Positions 1 through 6,411 of a stretch of 9,439 bases of DNA are shown here, piece after piece; the first letter of the stretch is position 1, and every line of letters starts with the position of its first letter. Below the pieces are notes generated by a model, which was not told the DNA's origin, did not search any database, and saw only the letters and a program-made list of their open reading frames with translations. Origin of the DNA: Flavobacteriaceae bacterium. GTDB lineage: Bacteria > Bacteroidota > Bacteroidia > Flavobacteriales > Flavobacteriaceae. The stretch spans positions 1 to 9,439 of the forward strand of contig VMCW01000089.1 in assembly GCA_008081175.1 (NCBI GenBank), read 5' to 3'. Position numbers and translations under genes: made by a program.

Positions 1-34
1 ATAATGCTAAATTAACTGGGGCAATAATATACAT

Positions 35-49
35 TATATAATTTATATA
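35..49. repeat. Small AT-only inverted repeat in the left intergenic region
   Basis: Seven-base arms, TATATAA at 35-41 and TTATATA at 43-49, flank a single T. The arms contain no G or C, and a one-base loop cannot form as RNA without opening the ends. It is therefore not a convincing terminator and may only reflect the extreme AT richness of bases 1-109. I see no gene or RNA in that stretch; it is probably the upstream region of the first gene. Confidence 0.3.
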
Positions 50-109
50 TATTATCTTTTATATTTTAATAGTTATTTTCTATTATTTAGTCCATTTACA
101 AAAGATTAC

Positions 110-117
110 TACCTTAG
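110..117 (+). promoter_or_regulatory. Putative Bacteroidota -7 box upstream of the YpdA-family gene
   Basis: The sequence TACCTTAG fits the Bacteroidota -7 consensus TAnnTTTG except for A in place of the third T. It ends four bases before the ATG at 122, so transcription would start at or very near the start codon and give an almost leaderless mRNA. A degenerate upstream element, TTTAG at 86-90, lies 19 bases before it, compared with the usual TTG-type -33 element. The call rests on consensus and position only. Confidence 0.45.
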
Positions 118-121
118 CTTT

Positions 122-1099
122 ATGCAAGATGTCATTATAATAGGCGCGGGACCCATCGGTTTAGCATGTGGAATAGAAGCGCAAGAAAAAGGTCTTAATT
201 ATTTAATCCTTGACAAGGGGACCTTAGTTAATTCACTCTATCGCTACCCCTTAAACATGACATTTTTTTCTACATCAGATAAATTAGAAATAGGTGGGGT
301 TCCCTTTATTTCTCACAACCCAAAACCCACTCGCTCAGAAGCTCTGGAATACTATAGAAGAGTTGCATCCCACTGGAAACTCAACTTAAAACTGTACGAA
401 GCTATAGTAGAAATTCAGAAAAAAGAAGAATATTTTGTTGTAGCCACAACAAAAGGAAACTACCAGACTAAAGCGCTAGTGATTGCTACTGGTTTTTACG
501 ATCGCCCTTTTCTTTTGAATGTTCCAGGAGAGGAGCTTCCAAAAGTTAAGCATTATTATTCAGAGGCCCATCCTTATTTTGGAATGGATTTGGCAGTTGT
601 AGGTGCTGCAAACTCTGCCGTAGATGTTGCCTTAGAGACATTTCGGAAAGGTGCAAAAAGTGTCACTATGATTATTCGTGAACAAGAAATCGGGACCAAC
701 GTAAAGTATTGGGCACGTCCTGATATCGTCAATAGAATTAAAGAAGGAAGTATTAAAGCCTTTTTTGGTGCTTCTATCATTGCAATAGAAGAAAACAATA
801 TTCAAATAGAGGACGATACGGGCACACACACCCTTCCCAATGACTTTGTATTAGCCATGACCGGCTATGAACCCAATTTTGAACTACTTGAGGAATTAGG
901 TGTAGGTTTTCAAAAAGATGAGTTCAAGACCCCTATTTATAATCCCGAAACGATGGAGTCTGAGGCTGATAACGTGTTTCTAGCTGGGGTGGTTTGTGGT
1001 GGATATAAAACAAACAAATGGTTTATTGAAAACTCTCGCGAACATGCACCAATTATCATGAATGCTTTGGTTCAAAAATTAAAGTTTAGAAAACAGTAG
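122..1099 (+). CDS. ypdA: YpdA-family FAD/NADPH-dependent oxidoreductase (putative bacillithiol disulfide reductase)
   Basis: A 325-residue flavoprotein of the two-Rossmann-domain type, the usual length for YpdA. The FAD-binding motif GAGPIG is at residues 8-13, the second FAD contact IATGFYDRP at 121-129, and the NADPH-binding motif VGAANSAVD at 160-168. The C-terminal FAD-contact region, FLAGVVCGGYKTNKW, starts near 287. The segment TFFSTSDKLEIGGVPF (48-62) is characteristic of YpdA. In Firmicutes this family reduces oxidised bacillithiol (BSSB) in the cytosol with NADPH, supporting redox repair; the same role is inferred here. There is no thioredoxin-reductase CxxC. The only cysteines are C16 and C292. 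The position matching the Cys14 proposed as catalytic in Staphylococcus aureus YpdA is isoleucine (I12). The GntP permease follows after 27 bp and is likely co-transcribed. Family assignment is firm; the substrate is inferred. Confidence 0.9.
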   Translation: MQDVIIIGAGPIGLACGIEAQEKGLNYLILDKGTLVNSLYRYPLNMTFFSTSDKLEIGGVPFISHNPKPTRSEALEYYRRVASHWKLNLKLYEAIVEIQKKEEYFVVATTKGNYQTKALVIATGFYDRPFLLNVPGEELPKVKHYYSEAHPYFGMDLAVVGAANSAVDVALETFRKGAKSVTMIIREQEIGTNVKYWARPDIVNRIKEGSIKAFFGASIIAIEENNIQIEDDTGTHTLPNDFVLAMTGYEPNFELLEELGVGFQKDEFKTPIYNPETMESEADNVFLAGVVCGGYKTNKWFIENSREHAPIIMNALVQKLKFRKQ

Positions 1100-1126
1100 A
1101 TTAATCATTCATAAGTTATATAGCAC

Positions 1127-2464
1127 ATGGCCTTCTCATTATTAAGCATCCTTGTTGTCATTATATGGATTGTTATCGGAACGTCCCGATTGAAAATACA
1201 TCCCTTTTTGGTACTGTTCAGCGGAGCGTTGTTTCTAGGCTTTTTACTTGGGATAACCCCTGTTGAAACACTTAAACTCATTCAGCAGGGTTTGGGTAAA
1301 ATAATTCAAAACATAGGCTTGCTTATTCTTTTTGGAACAGTAATAGGTGTTTCTCTTGAAGAATCTAAAGGGACATTAGCTATTGCTCAAGGTGTGTTGC
1401 GCTATCTGGGGCGTTTGCCTTTGCCTTATGCTATTAGTTTCATTGGATATATCGTTTCTATTCCCGTATTCTGTGACGCAGCTTTTGTCATATTATCGCA
1501 CCTCAATAAAACCTTATCTCGTCAAACTAAAACCCCTTTGGTGGGCTTAACCGTGGCATTATCAACAGGTTTATTTGCACCTCATGTGTTAGTCCCACCA
1601 ACTCCTGGTCCTTTGGCTGCAGCGTCCAATCTTGAGTTAGAAAATCTTTTGTTGTTAATTGTGGTGGGGGCTTCCATTGCATTAATCTTAATTATAGTGG
1701 GAGGAGCCTATGGCCACTACCTCATCAAAAAGCACCCTACACAATCGGAACAAATATCCCATGAAACAAATGAAGAGAAGTCTATAAAATCACTTCCAGA
1801 TTTTAAATCTGCATTACTTCCTATTCTTATCCCAATAGCTCTTATGGGTCTAGGTGCAGTAATTAAATTTATTCCTTTTAAAGGGGCCTTTTTTGATTTC
1901 ATTCTTCTTTTAACACAGCCCACATTTGCATTGGCAGTAGGCATGCTGTTTGCCTTCCGTCTGGCGCGAACTCAACGAAAAGATTTTGTTAATACTAGTT
2001 TAAACAAAGGAATCAAACAAGCTGCTCCTATTCTAATTATTACCGGAATGGGTGGTGCTTTGGGAAGTATTATCCAAACTATTCCGCTACAAAATATCGC
2101 TCAAAGCCTGTCCTCTTATGACGCTTTAGGCATTGTAATCCCCTTCCTAATTGCTGCCTTGCTCAAAACAGCACAGGGGTCTTCTACTGTTGCAATTATT
2201 ACTACTTCTTCTATCGTTTTTCCTTTACTCCCTTTATTGCAATTGGATAGTGAAATGGGTAAGGTTTGGGTTATAATGTCTCTAGGGGTAGGCTCTATGA
2301 CTATATCTCATGCAAATGACTCCTACTTTTGGATCGTTTCTCAGATGAGTGGAATGGATGTCAAAACAGCGTATAGAACCCACACCGTTGGAACTTTTAT
2401 ACAAGGTGTAGTAGGATTGGTAGTAGTATTAATAGGTTACTACCTGTGGAGCTTCCTTTTTTAA
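1127..2464 (+). CDS. GntP-family permease (gluconate/organic acid:H+ symporter type)
   Basis: A 445-residue polytopic inner-membrane protein, the normal length for the GntP family (TC 2.A.8). Hydrophobic helices run through the sequence, with one hydrophilic loop at about 200-228 and a charged segment at about 279-298. Family signatures are SIPVFCDAAFVIL (111-123), PHVLVPPTPGP (152-162), LKTAQGSSTVAIITT (346-360) and ISHANDSYFW (393-402). GntP proteins import gluconate, idonate, glycerate or related hydroxy acids with protons. The sequence alone does not fix the substrate, and no sugar-acid kinase or dehydrogenase lies in the window to suggest one. It starts 27 bp after the YpdA-family gene with no clear ribosome-binding site or promoter between, so co-transcription is likely. 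Its stop codon overlaps that of the convergent DUF4270 gene. Confidence 0.9.
   Translation: MAFSLLSILVVIIWIVIGTSRLKIHPFLVLFSGALFLGFLLGITPVETLKLIQQGLGKIIQNIGLLILFGTVIGVSLEESKGTLAIAQGVLRYLGRLPLPYAISFIGYIVSIPVFCDAAFVILSHLNKTLSRQTKTPLVGLTVALSTGLFAPHVLVPPTPGPLAAASNLELENLLLLIVVGASIALILIIVGGAYGHYLIKKHPTQSEQISHETNEEKSIKSLPDFKSALLPILIPIALMGLGAVIKFIPFKGAFFDFILLLTQPTFALAVGMLFAFRLARTQRKDFVNTSLNKGIKQAAPILIITGMGGALGSIIQTIPLQNIAQSLSSYDALGIVIPFLIAALLKTAQGSSTVAIITTSSIVFPLLPLLQLDSEMGKVWVIMSLGVGSMTISHANDSYFWIVSQMSGMDVKTAYRTHTVGTFIQGVVGLVVVLIGYYLWSFLF
2461..2464. other. Shared TTAA where two convergent stop codons overlap
   Basis: The plus-strand permease stops with TAA at 2462-2464. The minus-strand lipoprotein gene stops with TAA read from 2463 to 2461. 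The palindrome TTAA serves both, so there is no intergenic DNA for a conventional terminator of either transcript. Confidence 0.95.
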
Positions 2465-4290
2465 TAAGAAGAATAAACTAATTCAAGCCTTATTCTTTTA
2501 TCTTCAATCGCACTGTTGGGATGAGAACCAACTAGTATTGTTCCCAAGGGATTGAGGGTAGCAGCTAAAGGATATTTTATCTCCTCTAGACCGACCTGGT
2601 TTTGTGCTCGAATCACAGCAGAATCTTCAATATTTGCAGAAACTACAATTCCTAAATCGTAATTCAATGAGTCGTTTCTAACAATGTTGGAAACGTGGTT
2701 AGTCAAGTTAAATTTATAACGATAGGGTTTCCCGCTGTCATCGAACTCTAAAATTCCTCCAAAAAGACGTTTGTTTGCATTAGTACCAAAATTTGAAACA
2801 GAGCCGTCACTGAAGTAATCGATTAAAGGAGCTCCGTTTTTAAAATTAAAAAGGTACAGTCGCTGTGCAGTTAAAGACTCTGAGAGGGTTAATTCAGGGT
2901 CGATATATAACAATAAGTTGGCTTCATTTATCAAAAGAGATTGACTGCGAATAGCTTCCAGTGTTTCATTAATATCTGGATTGTCACCAGAGAATAAACG
3001 GATCTTTCCGTGCAACCTACTACTTTGAATAAAAAGCCTGTCCACTGGTTCATTATTTTTTGATGCAGCAAGTCGTTGTTCGATTGCGCTATTAAAAGCA
3101 GAGTTTTTCAAGGTGTTAATTCTATTTCCCCCTAACCTCAAAACGAGTTCCCTTTCTGCCTTTTCTATAGTATCGTCTGTTAAATCGTCTATAGTACCTT
3201 GAGTATTGTAGTCATCAAACTCATATACAATTTTAACTTCAGCATTTTGAATGTCTAAAAGCATGTACAAGTCATCCGAAAATTGTTCTCCTCTAATGAT
3301 GAATCCTCTCATGATTTGTTGATAGGCAGCATCACCTAACAAGGCCTCTGAACCTTCAATGTCAAAAAGGCGTTTTTGAAAAAAATTAGTATCTAAAGGT
3401 ATTCGAAGACGAGGCGAAAGCCTTGTTTCTACCTCAGTTGTTTCGTCTATATCTGGGGTGTCTGGATCGTCTTCAGAGAAATAAAATCGAATTTCATTAA
3501 AATCCAATGTAGTTGGAGCATCGTAAAGGGTAGCCCCTACAAAGCCTTCTTCATAATAATCGCGATTGGAATAAAATATTTGTGCCGTTTCAAAATTATT
3601 TTGAGAATCAAGAGTATTGAGATAATAAGTCAATTCATGAACTTGAAGATTAAATTGGGTCTGACGGTTTCCGTAGATCGAGTCAATTTGATAGTTCTTG
3701 CTTTCACTATCATAAGAGCTGTTATCATCATCATTGTGGTCTAAAATACCATCTCCATCACTATCAGAGCTCAAGGGGTTTAACCCCGCTTGAAGCTCAA
3801 AAATATCTGAAAGTTCATCATTATCCGAGTTACTGTTGGGATCATTAGGGTCAGCATCTAGAGAATCAATAACCCCATCATTATCCGCATCGTCTGTATT
3901 AGAAAAAAAGGGGATTTCAAGATAAACTTCTTTAACCGTTTCGTTTTCCTGAATAATACTGGGGTCATCAGGATCTCCAGCATCTTCAAAGGTTTGTCTT
4001 AAATTTCCAAAACTCAGATCTTGTCCTATAGATAACTGGGTAATGATACTGGCTTCTGAAGTACCAAAAACAGGATGATTTATTTTACCTAATTGGGCGA
4101 GAGGTTGGACATTAGACTGTACTTTTTCCACACTCTCTTGGTAAGCAAAAACTGGAATAGCTTCTGTTTCTGTTTTGAGAATTTGATCAGAAAATAAATC
4201 TATCCCAACGGGATAATAATCTTGACTACAAGAAGTGATGATTAGGAGCGTGAGTAGACTCACTATATTCGGGAAAGAGTGTTGTTTCAC
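2461..4290 (-). CDS. DUF4270-family lipoprotein with inserted thrombospondin type 3-like repeats
   Basis: A 609-residue exported protein. It has a short charged start, a hydrophobic stretch at about 8-19 and a lipobox ITSC, making C21 the likely lipidated cysteine. The mature protein begins CSQDYYPVGIDLF, as in DUF4270 proteins of Bacteroidota, a family without a settled function that I know of. Family-like segments include VKEVYLEIPFFS (119-130), IDSIYGNRQTQFNLQVHE (from 202) and MRGFIIRGE (about 328-336). Between the first two lies an Asp-rich insert with DxDxDG motifs. The start is GTG at 4290-4288: an in-frame TAA lies three codons upstream (4299-4297) and no ATG occurs before the middle of the protein; a second GTG at codon 10 would remove the charged n-region. 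The gene follows the glycogen-synthase-like gene by 12 bp, suggesting one transcript. Outer-membrane anchoring is likely; surface exposure is inferred. Confidence 0.85.
   Translation of the reverse strand: MKQHSFPNIVSLLTLLIITSCSQDYYPVGIDLFSDQILKTETEAIPVFAYQESVEKVQSNVQPLAQLGKINHPVFGTSEASIITQLSIGQDLSFGNLRQTFEDAGDPDDPSIIQENETVKEVYLEIPFFSNTDDADNDGVIDSLDADPNDPNSNSDNDELSDIFELQAGLNPLSSDSDGDGILDHNDDDNSSYDSESKNYQIDSIYGNRQTQFNLQVHELTYYLNTLDSQNNFETAQIFYSNRDYYEEGFVGATLYDAPTTLDFNEIRFYFSEDDPDTPDIDETTEVETRLSPRLRIPLDTNFFQKRLFDIEGSEALLGDAAYQQIMRGFIIRGEQFSDDLYMLLDIQNAEVKIVYEFDDYNTQGTIDDLTDDTIEKAERELVLRLGGNRINTLKNSAFNSAIEQRLAASKNNEPVDRLFIQSSRLHGKIRLFSGDNPDINETLEAIRSQSLLINEANLLLYIDPELTLSESLTAQRLYLFNFKNGAPLIDYFSDGSVSNFGTNANKRLFGGILEFDDSGKPYRYKFNLTNHVSNIVRNDSLNYDLGIVVSANIEDSAVIRAQNQVGLEEIKYPLAATLNPLGTILVGSHPNSAIEDKRIRLELVYSSY
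3739..3891 (-). other. Asp-rich calcium-binding-type (TSP3-like) repeats inside the DUF4270 protein
   Basis: These bases encode residues 134-184. Two clear DxDxDGxxxD motifs are visible: D134/D136/D138/G139/D142 and D176/D178/D180/G181/D184. Between them lies a third, looser unit (N154/D156/D158/D162) leading into ELQAGLNPLSSDSDGDG, which has the layout of thrombospondin type 3 repeats. Such repeats bind calcium through the Asp side chains and commonly act as stiff spacers in secreted Bacteroidota proteins. Calcium binding here is inferred from motif spacing. Confidence 0.8.
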
Positions 4291-4302
4291 AAGTTTTTAC
4301 TA

Positions 4303-5103
4303 TTAAATTTTATTTGTATAAAAATCAATATATGCTTCCTCGTCTTGTGACTCAGAAAAATCTAACTGTGGTTTATTACTGTTTTTGACTTGTTCGACTA
4401 CCGTTTTTGGCAACTTATCTGAGGCCATTATCAATCCATCAGAATGTGTAATGACCGTTTTTGCTAGAGCTTCAAAATTGGCTTTTTTCAATTCTTTTAA
4501 GTGGGCTTCGTCAATTTTATCAAATGCCACTTTATCAAATAATTCCTTAGAAACTTCTCCTTCAAAATCAGGTTCATATAAGGAGCTCACTATCTTGCTT
4601 TCTGCAAATAAGGGTTCGTCCTCATAATAAGACTTCAAATACAATGGAAATAGGGATGTAAACCAACCGTGTAGATGAATCACATCGGGTGACCAGTTCA
4701 ACTTTTTTACAGTTTCGACCACTCCTTTAGTGAAAAAGATCATCCGTTCATCGTTGTCCTTAAAGATTTTGCCTTCAGAGTCGTGGAGCATGGCCTTGCG
4801 TTTGAAGTACTCCTCATTATCAATAAAGTAAACTTGCATTCTTTCTTTGGGGATTGAAGCTACTTTTATGATTAAAGGCATATCCATATCATTAATCACC
4901 AAATTCATTCCTGATAGTCGAATTACCTCGTGCAATTGATGTCTTCTCTCATTGATAAGACCGTAACGAGGCATAAAAATACGTGTTTGACCTCCATTCT
5001 CATTTATTGATTTGGGTATCTGAAATGATTTTACGGCTTGTTCCGTTTGGGGTAAATAGGGAACTACCTCTGAAGAAATGATAAGTATTTTCTTGTCTTT
5101 CAT
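4303..5103 (-). CDS. Short glycogen/starch synthase-like protein (GT5 N-terminal domain only, probably non-catalytic)
   Basis: A 266-residue cytosolic protein resembling only the N-terminal Rossmann half of GT5 glycogen synthases, which are usually about 470-500 residues. Matching segments are KILIISSEVVPY (5-16), the NGGQTRIFMPRYG region (36-48), YFIDNEEYF (92-100), the FFTKGVVETVKKL/PDVIHLHGW region (123-147) and FPLYLKSYY (152-160). Where glycogen synthases carry the ADP-glucose-binding KxGGL motif just after the first strand, this protein reads PQTEQAVKSFQIP (18-30). The whole C-terminal nucleotide-binding domain is absent: after the SDGLIMASDKLPK region (221-233) the chain ends in a polar tail. 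Glycogen synthase activity is therefore unlikely. It is the first gene of a two-gene unit with the DUF4270 lipoprotein and is divergent from panC. The ATG is preceded at seven bases by AGGA. It is not a fresh truncation: the frame is open and the tail is clean. Confidence 0.82.
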   Translation of the reverse strand: MKDKKILIISSEVVPYLPQTEQAVKSFQIPKSINENGGQTRIFMPRYGLINERRHQLHEVIRLSGMNLVINDMDMPLIIKVASIPKERMQVYFIDNEEYFKRKAMLHDSEGKIFKDNDERMIFFTKGVVETVKKLNWSPDVIHLHGWFTSLFPLYLKSYYEDEPLFAESKIVSSLYEPDFEGEVSKELFDKVAFDKIDEAHLKELKKANFEALAKTVITHSDGLIMASDKLPKTVVEQVKNSNKPQLDFSESQDEEAYIDFYTNKI

Positions 5104-5107
5104 AGTT

Positions 5108-5123
5108 TTTTCCTAAGGGAAAA
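5108..5123 (-). promoter_or_regulatory. Shine-Dalgarno-like AGGA within a small hairpin before the glycogen-synthase-like gene
   Basis: Read on the minus strand, arms TTTTCC and GGAAAA flank the loop CTTA. AGGA (5114-5111), seven bases before the ATG, lies largely in the second arm. It is one of the few well-placed purine-rich sites in the window. The six-base stem has only two G-C pairs, so it would be weak; control of translation through it is speculative. Confidence 0.3.
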
Positions 5124-5129
5124 GTTCTG

Positions 5130-5137
5130 CAAAAATA
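5130..5137 (-). promoter_or_regulatory. Putative -7 box for the glycogen-synthase-like/DUF4270 unit
   Basis: On the minus strand the sequence reads TATTTTTG, an exact match to the Bacteroidota consensus TAnnTTTG. It would start transcription roughly 20 bases before the ATG at 5103. The upstream region is T-rich but lacks a clear TTG element at the expected distance. It is a good candidate for the promoter of both minus-strand genes. Confidence 0.5.
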
Positions 5138-5169
5138 CAAAATTAATAGACATATCCTTAAAAACTGCC

Positions 5170-5177
5170 TACTTTAG
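5170..5177 (+). promoter_or_regulatory. Putative -7 box upstream of panC
   Basis: TACTTTAG matches TAnnTTTG at all but one fixed position and resembles the TACCTTAG before the YpdA-family gene. It lies 20 bases before the panC ATG. No clear -33 TTG element is seen. It faces away from the minus-strand box at 5130-5137, so the 94 bp gap appears to hold both divergent promoters. Confidence 0.4.
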
Positions 5178-5197
5178 CCGCGTTAATGAATTGCTAA

Positions 5198-6043
5198 ATG
5201 TTGGTATTTACTACTGCTGAGGAGCTTTCCTCGTGTCTAAAGTCGCAATCCCAAACAGTGGGTTTGGTCCCCACCATGGGTGCCTTACATCTAGGACATT
5301 TAGCCCTTGTTGAGAAAGCCTGTAAAGAAAACAAATGGGTGGTGGTCAGTATCTACATCAATCCTACTCAGTTTAACAACACCGAAGATCTGGAAAAGTA
5401 TCCCGTTACTTTAGAAAAAGACCTACAATTACTAGAACCCTTTCATAAACAGCTTCTTGTTTACTCTCCTTCAAATCAAGAAATGTATCCCTCTGGTTTT
5501 TTTAAAAAAAGTTACGATTTTGGTACACTTACAAAACATATGGAGGGAGCTTTCCGCCCTGGACATTATGATGGTGTTGCTACAGTAGTTGAATTGCTCT
5601 TTAAAAAAACCACTCCTACAAAAGCTTATTTTGGAGAAAAAGATTTTCAACAACTTCAAGTGATTCGGGCCTTAGTCAAGCAAAAAAAATTAAGTCTTAG
5701 CATAGTAGAGTGCCCTACGGTAAGGGAAAAAGACGGTCTTGCAATGAGCTCTAGAAACCAATTGTTGACAACTATACAAAGACAGGCAGCACCTTTGATT
5801 TATCAAACTTTAGAAAGCCTCAAAAAAAATGCATTTACTTCAGATGTTTCACAAATGGAACTCTATTTCAAAAAAGAGTTGGAACAATCAGATGAATTAA
5901 AGGTGGAATATTTTTGTGTAGCCGAAACAGAAAATTTAGTTCCAGTTACCACACTTGAAAAGGGTAAAAAATATCGTTTTTTTACAGCTGTTTTTGCAGG
6001 AAAAACCAGACTGATAGATACTGTTGAATTGGGCAGAATATAA
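5198..6043 (+). CDS. panC: Pantothenate synthetase (pantoate--beta-alanine ligase)
   Basis: A 281-residue cytosolic enzyme, the usual family length. It condenses pantoate with beta-alanine using ATP, via a pantoyl-adenylate, to make pantothenate for coenzyme A. Visible signatures are PTMGALHLGH (25-34) with the HxGH nucleotide-binding motif at 31-34, NPTQFN (55-60), MEGAFRPGHYDGV (115-127) in the pantoate/beta-alanine site, FGEKDFQQL (145-153) and the KMSKS-like loop AMSSRN (182-187) after REKDG. The start is fixed by an in-frame TAA directly before the ATG: an earlier ATG at 5186 opens only a three-codon frame. The next gene, panD, makes the beta-alanine this enzyme uses. No panB (ketopantoate formation) is in the window. 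Confidence 0.97.
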   Translation: MLVFTTAEELSSCLKSQSQTVGLVPTMGALHLGHLALVEKACKENKWVVVSIYINPTQFNNTEDLEKYPVTLEKDLQLLEPFHKQLLVYSPSNQEMYPSGFFKKSYDFGTLTKHMEGAFRPGHYDGVATVVELLFKKTTPTKAYFGEKDFQQLQVIRALVKQKKLSLSIVECPTVREKDGLAMSSRNQLLTTIQRQAAPLIYQTLESLKKNAFTSDVSQMELYFKKELEQSDELKVEYFCVAETENLVPVTTLEKGKKYRFFTAVFAGKTRLIDTVELGRI

Positions 6044-6051
6044 TACCTTTG
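6044..6051 (+). promoter_or_regulatory. Putative internal promoter -7 box before panD
   Basis: TACCTTTG is an exact match to TAnnTTTG and begins immediately after the panC stop codon. TTG at 6024-6026, 17 bases upstream, could serve as the -33 element. The box ends five bases before the panD ATG, so a transcript from it would have almost no leader. It suggests that panD can be expressed separately from panC. Confidence 0.5.
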
Positions 6052-6056
6052 CACCC

Positions 6057-6407
6057 ATGTTAATAGAAGTCCTAAAGTCAAAAATACATCGTGTCTCTGT
6101 TACTGATGCAGATTTAAATTACATCGGCAGTATCACTCTTGACAAAAAACTAATTGATGCGGCAAACCTCACCGTTGGTGAAAAAGTACAAATTGTTAAT
6201 GTCAATAATGGAGAACGTCTGGAAACCTATGTCATAGAAGGCAGGGAAGGAAGTGGTGAGGTTACTTTGAACGGACCTGCAGCCAGAAAAGTTCAAAAAG
6301 GCGACTTAATCATAATCATCTCCTATGCGCAAATGAGTATTGATGAAGCTAAAAAGTTTAAACCTACACTAGTTTTCCCAAACGAAAATACCAACCAACT
6401 AGATTGA
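6057..6407 (+). CDS. panD: Aspartate 1-decarboxylase (pyruvoyl-dependent)
   Basis: A 116-residue protein with the family's normal length. It decarboxylates L-aspartate to beta-alanine, the second substrate of the panC product. It is made as a proenzyme cleaved at Gly24-Ser25 (in YIGSITLD), where Ser25 becomes the pyruvoyl cofactor. Other known active-site positions agree: K9, H11, Y22, R54, T57, Y58 and N72 in the NGPAAR segment. The frame is open upstream to a TTG at 6024, but the ATG at 6057 gives the standard N-terminus (MLIEVLKSKIHRV), so the longer form is rejected. It starts 13 bp after panC and ends four bases before the next gene. Confidence 0.96.
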   Translation: MLIEVLKSKIHRVSVTDADLNYIGSITLDKKLIDAANLTVGEKVQIVNVNNGERLETYVIEGREGSGEVTLNGPAARKVQKGDLIIIISYAQMSIDEAKKFKPTLVFPNENTNQLD

Positions 6408-6411
6408 GGCT

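Noticed and set aside
35..49. AT inverted repeat as a terminator or operator
   Set aside because: There is no G or C in the arms and only a one-base spacer, in a region where such palindromes arise easily by chance.
4385..4627. Plus-strand open frame inside the glycogen-synthase-like gene
   Set aside because: It lies opposite a coherent coding region with clear homology; the composition looks like antisense translation.
4303..5103. The short glycogen-synthase-like gene as a pseudogene truncated by frameshift
   Set aside because: The frame is intact with a clean polar C-terminal tail, and the 12 bp to the next gene contain no remnant of a second domain; a stable short form is more likely.
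5471..5659. Minus-strand open frame inside panC
   Set aside because: It is the antisense shadow of a well-supported gene and has no recognisable protein features.
6024..6056. Longer panD product starting from TTG at 6024
   Set aside because: It would add 11 residues not found in PanD, overlap the panC end and displace the standard MLIEVLKSKIHRV N-terminus given by the ATG at 6057.
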